A model generated the notes under the pieces. That model saw only the letters and a list, made by a program, of their open reading frames with translations, was not told the origin of the DNA and searched no databases. A program made the position numbers and the translations under genes. This document shows positions 1-6,810 of a stretch of DNA of 32,413 bases, one piece after another. The first letter of the stretch is position 1. Every line of letters begins with the position of its first letter. Source of the stretch: JAJDXO01 sp964620095 (GTDB taxonomy: Bacteria > Pseudomonadota > Alphaproteobacteria > Rhodospirillales > UBA2165); the NCBI GenBank assembly GCA_964620095.1, contig CAZUGT010000284.1, forward strand, positions 1 to 32,413, read 5' to 3'.

Positions 1-533
1 CATTTATGGACATTTGATGACTTGGTTAAATTCCAATTTGGCGTTTTTTTGAGCACTTTTTGGCCCGCGGAAACCCCTGGAAACCCCTCCGGCGAGGCCC
101 GCGAACCATGCTCTCTTATCCATATGTGCGATTTGACGCCCGATGCCAGTCCCAACCTAGCGCCAAATGAAGATCGTCATGGCCGGGCCCGGACCCGGTC
201 ATCCAAGCGTAGCGCCGGCCGTCAGACGTGGATGCCCGTGTCAAGCACGGGCATGACGGCTGGAGGGTGTAGCGTCACTCGAAACCAATTTCTCTCCCCC
301 TGGGCCTACTCCGCCGAAGTAGCCTTCGGCTACGAAGGCTGGAAGGGGGAGGTCGAGACGCCCGGCATCAGCCGGGCGTCGAGGGTGGGGGGGACTGGTA
401 TCGGGCGGCAAATCGCACATATGGGTAAGGGAGCATTGTCCGCGGGCTTCGCCGTATGGGTTTCTCCGGACCAAAATGTGCCCAAAAAAACGCCAAGTTG
501 GAATTTAACAAGGCCATCAAATGTCCATAAATG
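1..533. repeat. Nested inverted-repeat (foldback/MITE-like) element
   Basis: Positions 1-153 and 391-533 are inverted copies of one another. By eye they match at about 88% over roughly 140 aligned positions. The main gap is explained by a duplicated 10-mer (ggaaacccct at 69-78 and 79-88) in the left arm. The left arm may continue beyond the window. The roughly 237-bp centre holds further palindromes: two inverted REP-like units (176-260), a ctccccc/gggggag pair (294-300 and 345-351) enclosing gtagcc-ttc-ggctac, and cgcccggc-atca-gccgggcg near 360-380. Open frames on both strands across this stretch encode matching peptides only because the arms are inverted copies, so I do not call them genes. 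The right arm ends in a tandem 10-mer, cataaatgcc at 526-535 and 536-545. No transposase is visible. It looks like a non-autonomous mobile or structural repeat. Confidence 0.8.
176..260. repeat. Pair of inverted REP-like units
   Basis: A unit beginning gtcatggccgggcccgg (176-204) is followed, in opposite orientation, by a unit containing atgcccgtg-tcaag-cacgggcat (about 231-253, a perfect 9-bp stem) and ending gacggc. Read on opposite strands, both start CGTCATG and run into a GC hairpin and an ATCCA end. This is the usual form of short intergenic palindromic repeats in alphaproteobacterial genomes. The pair sits in the centre of the larger inverted-repeat element. Confidence 0.7.
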
Positions 534-549
534 CCCATAAATGCCTATA

Positions 550-603
550 CCGGCCCGCGCGATCGGGCCGGATTCGAAATTTTCGTTGGAAACAAATTCC
601 AAC
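550..603. other. Two consecutive hairpins upstream of the GDPD gene
   Basis: CCGGCCC (550-556) pairs perfectly with GGGCCGG (565-571) across an 8-nt loop. A second perfect stem, GTTGGAA (585-591) with TTCCAAC (597-603), follows. Only a short, broken T-rich stretch (attttcg) lies after the first stem, so a terminator is possible but weak. The rest of 604-670 shows only the purine-rich ribosome binding site (about 659-667) of the next gene. Confidence 0.4.
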
Positions 604-670
604 TCCCCCGATGTGCCGATTCGTTCCGGGGCGCTTGCTCCCGCCGACGGGAATCGGGTAGGGGGGAGAC

Positions 671-1984
671 ATGGAGCCGACGCCCGAACAGCAGGCGGAA
701 ATCTGCTGCGCCCGCGCCGCCCCGGCGCAGACCGGGACCCGCCGGAGCCGGTTGGCGGTTCCGGCGGTGCCGTTCTCCGTCTTGGTGATCGCGGTTCTGA
801 CAGCCGTCCATGTTGCGGCCGCCCCGTCGGCCGCCGGCGAGATCGAGCTCGGCCCCCGGCCCTATTTCCTCATCGACCGGATGCGCGACGGCGCCCTCAA
901 GACCAGGCTGCTGTCCTGCGCCGACCGGCCGATGAAGCGGAAACTGTTCTCCATCGGCCACCGCGGGGCGCCGCTGCAATTTCCCGAACACACGGTCGAG
1001 TCGAACCGGGCGGCCGCCCGCATGGGCGCCGGCATTCTCGAATGCGACGTGACGTTCACCAAGGACAAGGAACTGGTTTGCCGCCACGCCCAGAACGACC
1101 TTCATACCACCACCAATATCCTGGCGACGCCGCTGGCGGCGAAATGCACCCGGGGATTTACCCCCGCCGGGGGCGGCAGGGAGGCGGCGGCGGAGTGCAG
1201 GACGAGCGACCTTACGCTGGCGGAATTCAAGACCCTCGAGGGCAAGATGGATGCGGCCGGGAGCGGCGCCGCCACCGTCGAGGAGTACATGGACGGCACG
1301 GCCGGCTGGCGCACGGATCTCTACGCGGCGGGCGGCGGAACCCTTATGACCCACGCGGAGTCCATCCGCCTGTTCCGGAGCCTCGGCGCGAAGTTCACGC
1401 CCGAGCTCAAATCTCCCGCCGTGGACATGCCCTTCGACGGCTTCTCCCGGGAAGACTACGCCCAGAAGCTGATCGACGAGTACAAGGCGGCCGGGGTGCC
1501 GCCCGGGGACGTCTGGCCCCAGAGCTTCGATCTCGCCGACGTCAAATACTGGATCGACAACGAACCGGCCTTCGGCCGCCAGGCGGTCTATCTCGACGGA
1601 CGCTACGACGTGAGCGGTTTCGATCCGCTGAAGCCGGAGACCTACCGGCCGTCCATGGCGGAACTCAAGGGAATGGGGGTCAACTACATCGCGCCGCCCA
1701 TGTGGATGCTGGTGACCGTCCGGGAGGGCGAGATCGTGCCCTCGCCCTATGCCGAGGCCGCCAAGGCCGCGGGACTGAAGCTGATGACTTGGACGCTGGA
1801 GCGCTCGGGCCCGCTGAGCCGGGGCGGCGGCTGGTACTACCAATCGATCAGGGAGGTCACCGACTCGGACGGCGTGATGTACGAACTGCTGGACGTCCTC
1901 GCCCGGCAGGTGGGCATCGAGGGGATTTTCTCGGACTGGCCGGCGACGGCGACCTACTACGCCAACTGCATGGGCCTGAAATGA
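671..1984 (+). CDS. Glycerophosphodiester phosphodiesterase family protein, exported
   Basis: The predicted 437-residue protein would hydrolyse glycerophosphodiesters to glycerol-3-phosphate and an alcohol. The GDPD signature is clear: IGHRGAPLQFPEHT gives the catalytic His-Arg and the Glu of the PEHT block, LECDVTFTKD gives the metal-binding acidic pair, and CRHAQNDL supplies the second His. A basic stretch (RRSR) followed by about 20 hydrophobic residues and an AAAPSAAG region near residues 25-55 looks like a signal peptide or anchor, so the enzyme should act in the periplasm. The start at 671 has a strong purine-rich Shine-Dalgarno just upstream. Roughly 30 residues precede the hydrophobic segment, which is long for a signal peptide, so a later start cannot be excluded. 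The gene is monocistronic and convergent with the flavoprotein gene that follows. Its stop codon lies inside a 16-bp tandem repeat. Confidence 0.85.
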   Translation: MEPTPEQQAEICCARAAPAQTGTRRSRLAVPAVPFSVLVIAVLTAVHVAAAPSAAGEIELGPRPYFLIDRMRDGALKTRLLSCADRPMKRKLFSIGHRGAPLQFPEHTVESNRAAARMGAGILECDVTFTKDKELVCRHAQNDLHTTTNILATPLAAKCTRGFTPAGGGREAAAECRTSDLTLAEFKTLEGKMDAAGSGAATVEEYMDGTAGWRTDLYAAGGGTLMTHAESIRLFRSLGAKFTPELKSPAVDMPFDGFSREDYAQKLIDEYKAAGVPPGDVWPQSFDLADVKYWIDNEPAFGRQAVYLDGRYDVSGFDPLKPETYRPSMAELKGMGVNYIAPPMWMLVTVREGEIVPSPYAEAAKAAGLKLMTWTLERSGPLSRGGGWYYQSIREVTDSDGVMYELLDVLARQVGIEGIFSDWPATATYYANCMGLK

Positions 1985-2017
1985 TATGGGCTTGAAATGA
2001 TATGGGCTTGAAGTGAT
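1970..2017 (+). repeat. Three tandem 16-bp units over the GDPD stop codon
   Basis: Units at 1970-1985, 1986-2001 and 2002-2017 each read atgggcytgaartgat. The first contains the terminal codons and TGA of the phosphodiesterase gene. The third ends 7 nt before the stop codon of the convergent flavoprotein gene. Sixteen is not a multiple of three, so gain of copies would not extend the protein. Confidence 0.85.
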
Positions 2018-2024
2018 TGGCGCG

Positions 2025-3509
2025 CTAACGCACCCATTTGGGCGGGGTGAGGCGGCGCTTGCCGTCGGGGGTCTTGAGAATGCCGGGTTCGTCCATCTCC
2101 ACCCGGTCCCAGAGCTTGCACGTCACCGGAACATGCTTCTGGTCCAGGGCCTCGCAGTAATTGGTGTATTCGCAGACGATCGCGTCGGCGCCGCGGCCGG
2201 TCTTCACCTTGAGAAACCAGTCCGGATCGGCCAGCGCCTGGCGGGCGAAGCCGACGATGTCGCCATCGCCCCGGGCGAGGACGTTTTCGGCCTGTTCGAA
2301 TCCGTGCATGCCGCCGGTGACGACGATGGGGGTCCGGTGACCCGCGTCATGCACCGCTTTTCGAATCCGGGCGGCGGGCTCGACGTTGCGCCCGAACGGC
2401 CCCTGGCCGTCGGAATAGTACTGGGGCATGCATTCGTACCCGCTGGGCCCCGTATAGGGGTAGGCGGCGGCGCCGAGGGCGGGCTGCTGGGCGTCCTCGA
2501 ACTTGCCGCCGCGGGAGAGGGACAGGAAGTCCATGCCCGCCCCGGCCAGCGCGGCGCCGATATGACAGGCATCGTCCACCGTGTTTCCCCCGTCCACGAT
2601 GTCGTCGGAGAGGTAGCGGCAGCCGACCACGTAGCCGCCGCCGACGGCGGCCCGCACCGCCTCGTAGACTTCGAGGGGCAGACGGACCCGGTTTTCCACC
2701 GGGCCGCCGTACCCGTCGTCCCGGTCGTTGAGGGCGGAGAGGAACGACGCCATAGTGTAGGCGTGCGCATAGTGAAGCTCGACCCCGTCGAAGCCCGCCT
2801 TCTTGGCCCGGACGGCGGCGGCGGCGAATATGTCCGGGAGAACCTCCGGCAATTCCCTGATGTGGGGGAGATGGGTGTCGGTGACGCGTTCCCGGTAGCC
2901 CATCCGGAGGGACTCCAGCTCCCTGGGCGTGAGGACGGCGTCCAATTCCGCGTCTTCCATGGCGGCAAGAGTTTCCCGGATTTGGCCGTCGCTCAGGTCG
3001 CCACTCTGGCCGCCACCCTGGCCGCCACCCTGGCCGCCGCCGAGCTTTTCGCGATGGTCGTCGGTGATCTCCAGGAACCGGGCGAAATACTTGTCCGGGT
3101 CCGGCCGCCGTCGAATGGCCAGAAAGTCGATCAGCTGGATCAAGAGCCGGGTATGCCCCCCGCTTCGCTCCCGGACCGTGCCCGCCAGTTCCTCCAGGCC
3201 CGGAATAAACCGGTCGTCGCCGATGCGGAGCAGCGGGCCGCTCGGAATGTCGCGCACCCCCGTCGCCTCGACCACCATCGCGCCCGGCCGGCCGTCGGCG
3301 AACCGGCCGTACCAATCGAGCACCTCCGGGGTGACGAACCCCTCGGAGGTCGCGCGCCACGGCACCATCGCCGGCACCCATGTCCGCTGCTCCAGCTCCA
3401 TGGCGCCGACGGTGATGGGACTGAACAGCATGGAGGCCCCGGCCGCCGCCGCGGTCGGCCACTCGCCGGGATCCGGCTCCCATCTGACGCGCTCCGGAGG
3501 ACGCCACAT
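2025..3509 (-). CDS. NADH:flavin oxidoreductase, old yellow enzyme family
   Basis: A 494-residue FMN-dependent (beta/alpha)8-barrel oxidoreductase of the old yellow enzyme / 2,4-dienoyl-CoA reductase superfamily. The family block GFDGVELHYAHAYTMASFLS is followed by DRDDGYGGPVENR, the classic substrate/FMN-binding His pair and YGG-ENR signature. VVTGGM and GDIVGFARQALADPDW form the C-terminal phosphate-binding part. After the barrel there are three cysteines (CEYTNYC plus C further on), but no complete C-x2-C-x3-C cluster and no FAD/NAD domain, so this is a single-domain enzyme. The substrate is unknown; reduction of an activated alkene is expected for the family. A GGGQ-repeat loop (12-bp tandem repeats at 3006-3041) interrupts the barrel. 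The start at 3509 is preceded by AGAGGCGG. An internal Met at residue 27 (MLFSPITVG) matches the usual family start and is the alternative. The gene is transcribed divergently from purE. Confidence 0.85.
   Translation of the reverse strand: MWRPPERVRWEPDPGEWPTAAAAGASMLFSPITVGAMELEQRTWVPAMVPWRATSEGFVTPEVLDWYGRFADGRPGAMVVEATGVRDIPSGPLLRIGDDRFIPGLEELAGTVRERSGGHTRLLIQLIDFLAIRRRPDPDKYFARFLEITDDHREKLGGGQGGGQGGGQSGDLSDGQIRETLAAMEDAELDAVLTPRELESLRMGYRERVTDTHLPHIRELPEVLPDIFAAAAVRAKKAGFDGVELHYAHAYTMASFLSALNDRDDGYGGPVENRVRLPLEVYEAVRAAVGGGYVVGCRYLSDDIVDGGNTVDDACHIGAALAGAGMDFLSLSRGGKFEDAQQPALGAAAYPYTGPSGYECMPQYYSDGQGPFGRNVEPAARIRKAVHDAGHRTPIVVTGGMHGFEQAENVLARGDGDIVGFARQALADPDWFLKVKTGRGADAIVCEYTNYCEALDQKHVPVTCKLWDRVEMDEPGILKTPDGKRRLTPPKWVR
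3006..3041 (-). repeat. 12-bp tandem repeat inside the flavoprotein gene (GGGQ x3)
   Basis: Three 12-bp units, ctggccgccacc at 3006-3017 and 3018-3029 and a near copy at 3030-3041, encode GGGQ repeats on the minus strand. The repeat keeps frame and lies in a surface-type linker between barrel elements, where length changes would be tolerated. Confidence 0.85.
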
Positions 3510-3639
3510 AATCCGCCTCTAACCTCGATGCAACTGGAGACCGGGACCATCATGGGCAAACCGGCCCCGAAGGGAAAGACCCATGCCTGTCACCGGCCCG
3601 CCGACGGCCGGCGCCGGCGCCTCAAGCTACCTGAAATCA

Positions 3640-3668
3640 TTGACATTTGGCCCGCCGGACGGTTCATT
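3640..3668 (+). promoter_or_regulatory. Candidate promoter for purE
   Basis: A perfect TTGACA (3640-3645) is followed after 17 nt by TTCATT (3663-3668), a poor -10. It sits 32 nt upstream of the purE start in the 190-nt divergent region, where a promoter is expected. Support rests on the -35 match and position only. Confidence 0.4.
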
Positions 3669-3700
3669 CGGTGCCTTTCCAGGGGCGGGGATTCGCACAC

Positions 3701-4186
3701 ATGGCAGACCCGATCATCGGCATCATCATGGGCTCCCAGTCCGATTGGGACACCATGCGCCACGCGGCCGAGGTGCTCGAGGCCCTGGAGATTCCCTTCG
3801 AGACCAGGATCGTTTCGGCCCACCGGACCCCGGACCGGCTCTACGCCTATGCCAAGGAGGCGAAGGGGCGCGGCCTCAAGGTGATCATCGCGGGCGCCGG
3901 CGGGGCGGCGCATCTCCCGGGCATGACCGCGTCCATGACCATCCTGCCGGTGTTCGGCGTTCCGATCGAAACCAGCGCCTTGAGCGGCATGGACAGCCTC
4001 CTTTCGATCGCCCAGATGCCCGGCGGCGTTCCGGTCGGAACCCTGGCCATCGGGACGGCGGGGGCCAGGAACGCCGGCCTGCTCGCGGCCTCGGTGGTGG
4101 CGACGTCCGATGAGGCGGTGGCCGGCCGGCTGGAAGCCTGGCGCGCCGCCCAGACGGACGCCGTCGCCGACAGCCCCGAGGATTAA
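3701..4186 (+). CDS. purE: N5-carboxyaminoimidazole ribonucleotide mutase (PurE class I)
   Basis: The protein converts N5-CAIR to CAIR in de novo purine synthesis. It begins MADPIIGIIMGSQSDWDTM, carrying the GSxSD phosphate-binding loop. SAHRTPDR follows at about residues 39-46 with the catalytic His41, then GAGGAAHLPGM. At 161 residues it matches the usual class I length. I start at ATG 3701, after an aggggcgggg Shine-Dalgarno, rather than at an in-frame ATG at 3647 whose extra 18 residues have no family counterpart. purK begins 18 nt downstream, so the pair is one operon and PurK should hand its labile product N5-CAIR to PurE. Confidence 0.96.
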   Translation: MADPIIGIIMGSQSDWDTMRHAAEVLEALEIPFETRIVSAHRTPDRLYAYAKEAKGRGLKVIIAGAGGAAHLPGMTASMTILPVFGVPIETSALSGMDSLLSIAQMPGGVPVGTLAIGTAGARNAGLLAASVVATSDEAVAGRLEAWRAAQTDAVADSPED

Positions 4187-4204
4187 AGGCACCTATTCCC
4201 GGCC

Positions 4205-5305
4205 ATGAGCGACCGCATCGAACCCGGCGGCACCATCGGTATTTTCGGCGGCGGCCAACTCGGCCGGATGCTCGCCGAGGCCGCCCGGGACATGGGCTAC
4301 CGGACCCATGTCTACTGCCCGGACGACGATTGTCCCGCGTCCCAGGTGTCGGACCATCATACCAATGCGCCCTATGACGATCCGGCGGCGTTGCGGGCGT
4401 TCGCCGATTCCATCGATGGGGCGACCTGCGAGTTCGAGAACGTTCCGGCCGCGGCGCTGGAAACGGTGGGGGGCGCGGTTCCCATCCGGCCCGATGCGGA
4501 AGCCCTCTCCATCGGCCAGGATCGGGCCAGGGAAAAGACATTCTTCGAGGGAGTGGGCGCCGAAACGGCGCCGTGGCGTCCGGTGCATGGGATCGAGGAT
4601 TTGAAAACGGCGGTCGAGGAGATCGGGACGCCGTCGATCCTCAAGACCTCCCGCCTGGGGTATGACGGCAAGGGGCAGGCGCGGATCGATTCGAGCGATG
4701 AGGCCGCCGCGGCCTGGGAGGCAATTGGCGGCCGCCAGCCGGAAGGCGCGGCCGGGCCCTTCGCGGTCCTGGAGGGCTTCGTCGATTTTCAATGCGAAAT
4801 CTCGGTGATCGCCGCGCGGGGCCGGGACGGCGGCATCAGATGTTTCGAACCGGTCCGGAACGTTCACCGCAACCATATATTACACACCACCACCGCGCCG
4901 GCGGCGGTGCCGGAGGCCGTCGCCGATGCGGCAATCGGGATCGCCGCCCGGGCGGCGGACGCCCTGGACCTGATCGGGCTCCTGGCGGTCGAAATGTTCG
5001 TGACCGAAGACGGCCGGGTGCTGGTCAACGAAATGGCGCCGCGTCCCCACAATTCCGGCCACTGGACCATCGATGCGTGCGAGACCAGTCAGTACCAGCA
5101 GCTGGTCCGCGCCGTTTGCGGCTTGCCCTTGGGCGACCCCGCCCGGCACCACGATGCCGTCATGACGAATATCCTGGGGGAGGACATGCACCTTCTCCCC
5201 GGATACGAGGCGGACCCCGAAGCCCGCGTATATATGTACGGCAAGGCGGAGGCGCGTCCCGGGCGAAAAATGGGGCACGTGACCCGCCTGTCGGCGAAGA
5301 CCTGA
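4205..5305 (+). CDS. purK: N5-carboxyaminoimidazole ribonucleotide synthase
   Basis: This ATP-grasp enzyme makes N5-CAIR from AIR, bicarbonate and ATP. The N-terminal nucleotide fold is GIFGGGQLGRMLAEAARDMG. The ATP-grasp core includes LKTSRLGYDGKGQ. The metal and substrate end carries NEMAPRPHNSGHWTIDA and CETSQYQQLVRAVCGLPLG, all PurK signatures. Length (366 residues) is normal. The stop codon is 16 nt from the end of the convergent aminotransferase gene, leaving almost no room for a separate terminator. Confidence 0.96.
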   Translation: MSDRIEPGGTIGIFGGGQLGRMLAEAARDMGYRTHVYCPDDDCPASQVSDHHTNAPYDDPAALRAFADSIDGATCEFENVPAAALETVGGAVPIRPDAEALSIGQDRAREKTFFEGVGAETAPWRPVHGIEDLKTAVEEIGTPSILKTSRLGYDGKGQARIDSSDEAAAAWEAIGGRQPEGAAGPFAVLEGFVDFQCEISVIAARGRDGGIRCFEPVRNVHRNHILHTTTAPAAVPEAVADAAIGIAARAADALDLIGLLAVEMFVTEDGRVLVNEMAPRPHNSGHWTIDACETSQYQQLVRAVCGLPLGDPARHHDAVMTNILGEDMHLLPGYEADPEARVYMYGKAEARPGRKMGHVTRLSAKT

Positions 5306-5321
5306 TAAGCCGCGATGCAGG

Positions 5322-6641
5322 TCAGTCCACGGATTCCAGCGCCGATTTCACGATCGCCGCCAGCTGATCGATGTGGTCCTTCCCGGCAATCAGGGGCGGT
5401 GAGAGAGCGAGAATATCGCCGGTGTACCGGATCAGCGCGCCGGACTTGAAGGCCTCGACGAACACTTCGTGGGCGCGCATCGTCGGCGCGCCGTCGCGGG
5501 GCTTCAATTCGATCCCGGCGGCGAGGCCGATGTTTCGTATGTCGACGACATGGGGGCAATCGCGGAGACCGTGCACCGCGTCCTCGAAGTGGGGCGCCAG
5601 GTCCTGGGCCCGCTGGAACAGGCCTTCCCCGGCATAGATGTCGAGCGCCGCGAGGCCGGCGGCGCTGGCCACCGGATGGCCCGAATAGGTATAGCCGTGA
5701 TAGAGCTCGGTCGCCCCGTCGGGGGCGTCCATGAACACCGCGTGCACGTCGCCGTGCACGATGGCCGCGCCCATGGGGACGGTCGCATTGGTGAGCCCCT
5801 TGGCGATGCACATGAGATCGGGCGTCACGCCGAAGCGCTCCGCCGCCGACCCGGAGCCCAGCCTGCCGAATGCGGTGATGACCTCGTCGAAAATCAGCAG
5901 GATGCCGTGCCGCGCGCTGATTTCCCGCAGCCGTTCCAGATAACCGACCGGCGGCGGCAGCACGCCGGTGGATCCCGCCATGGGCTCGACGATCACCGCG
6001 GCGATGGTCTCCGCGCCGTGCAGGTAGACCAGATCCTCCAGCGCGTCGGCGAGGTGGGCCCCCCATTCGGGCTGTCCCCTGGAAAAAGCGTTGTGCTCCA
6101 GGGAGTGGGTGTGGGGCAGATGATCGATATCGGACAGCAGGTTGCCGTAGTCCTTGCGGTTGGCCTGCATCCCGCCGATGGAGATGCCGCCGAAGCCGGA
6201 GCCGTGAAATCCCCGTGACCGGCCGATCAGTTTGGTCCGCGAGGCCTGGCCATTCGCCTTGTGATAGGCCAGCGCGATCTTGAGCGCAGTGTCGACGGCC
6301 TCGGAGCCCGAGTTGGTGAAGAACACATGGTCCAGCCCGTCGGGCATCATCGCCGAAATTCGGTTGGCCAGCTCGAATGCCTTCGGGTGGGCGACCTGGT
6401 ACGAGGGTGCGTAGTCGAGCTCCCGCACCTGTTGGGAGATGGCCTCGGCGATCTCGGGCCGGCCGTGTCCCGCGTTGACGCACCAAAGGCCGGAAATCCC
6501 GTCCAGGATCTGCCGGCCGTCCGCGGTCCAGTAGTGGACGCCTTCGCCCTTTACGACCATACGCGGGTCTGCCTTGAACGCCCGATTGGGGCTGAACGGC
6601 ATCCAGAAGGCCTCGAGATCGTTGGGTATCGGTGTGTCCAT
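5322..6641 (-). CDS. Class III omega-amino acid:pyruvate aminotransferase
   Basis: A 439-residue PLP enzyme of the omega-aminotransferase (beta-alanine/omega-amine:pyruvate) type. Visible are the PLP phosphate loop TNSGSEAVDTALK (about 109-121), GFHGSGFGG, the cofactor Asp in LIFDEVITAFGR (Asp252), and the Schiff-base lysine in CIAKGLTN (Lys281). GHPVASAAGLAALD closes the dimer site. The N-terminal block FWMPFSPNRAFKADPRM is typical of the omega-amino acid:pyruvate subgroup. The exact amine donor cannot be read from sequence. It would produce semialdehydes or ketones from omega-amino acids or amines with alanine as by-product. The gene is divergent from the iorA-like gene, with 169 nt between the starts. 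Confidence 0.9.
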   Translation of the reverse strand: MDTPIPNDLEAFWMPFSPNRAFKADPRMVVKGEGVHYWTADGRQILDGISGLWCVNAGHGRPEIAEAISQQVRELDYAPSYQVAHPKAFELANRISAMMPDGLDHVFFTNSGSEAVDTALKIALAYHKANGQASRTKLIGRSRGFHGSGFGGISIGGMQANRKDYGNLLSDIDHLPHTHSLEHNAFSRGQPEWGAHLADALEDLVYLHGAETIAAVIVEPMAGSTGVLPPPVGYLERLREISARHGILLIFDEVITAFGRLGSGSAAERFGVTPDLMCIAKGLTNATVPMGAAIVHGDVHAVFMDAPDGATELYHGYTYSGHPVASAAGLAALDIYAGEGLFQRAQDLAPHFEDAVHGLRDCPHVVDIRNIGLAAGIELKPRDGAPTMRAHEVFVEAFKSGALIRYTGDILALSPPLIAGKDHIDQLAAIVKSALESVD

Positions 6642-6731
6642 GTCTTCCCCCCTTCAATTCGGGCACCTAGATAGCCTTTTGCGGCGCAAAAAGCACGCGA
6701 TTAACCGCAAAGTCCGGGGGGTTTTGTTTTG

Positions 6732-6760
6732 CTTGTGGGCAGCCCCGGCTTGGCTACACT
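6732..6760 (+). promoter_or_regulatory. Candidate promoter for the iorA-like operon
   Basis: CTTGTG (6732-6737), 17 nt, then TACACT (6755-6760) resembles the alphaproteobacterial housekeeping form with a CTTGAC-type -35. It lies about 50 nt upstream of the oxidoreductase start. Two copies of cttcactgg (6781-6789 and 6791-6799) follow in the presumed leader. The promoter for the opposite-strand aminotransferase is not obvious. Confidence 0.4.
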
Positions 6761-6810
6761 TGTCGGCGACGCGAACAATTCTTCACTGGCCTTCACTGGA
6801 TGGGAGAACC

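Noticed and set aside
22..602. Open frames on both strands in the left-end repeat, encoding matching peptides
   Set aside because: The peptides match because the DNA is an inverted repeat. There is no ribosome binding site, no known fold and odd composition, so they are not genes.
2013..3884. A 623-codon plus-strand frame over the flavoprotein gene and into purE
   Set aside because: It runs antisense to a clear old yellow enzyme and out of frame through purE, with no motif of its own.
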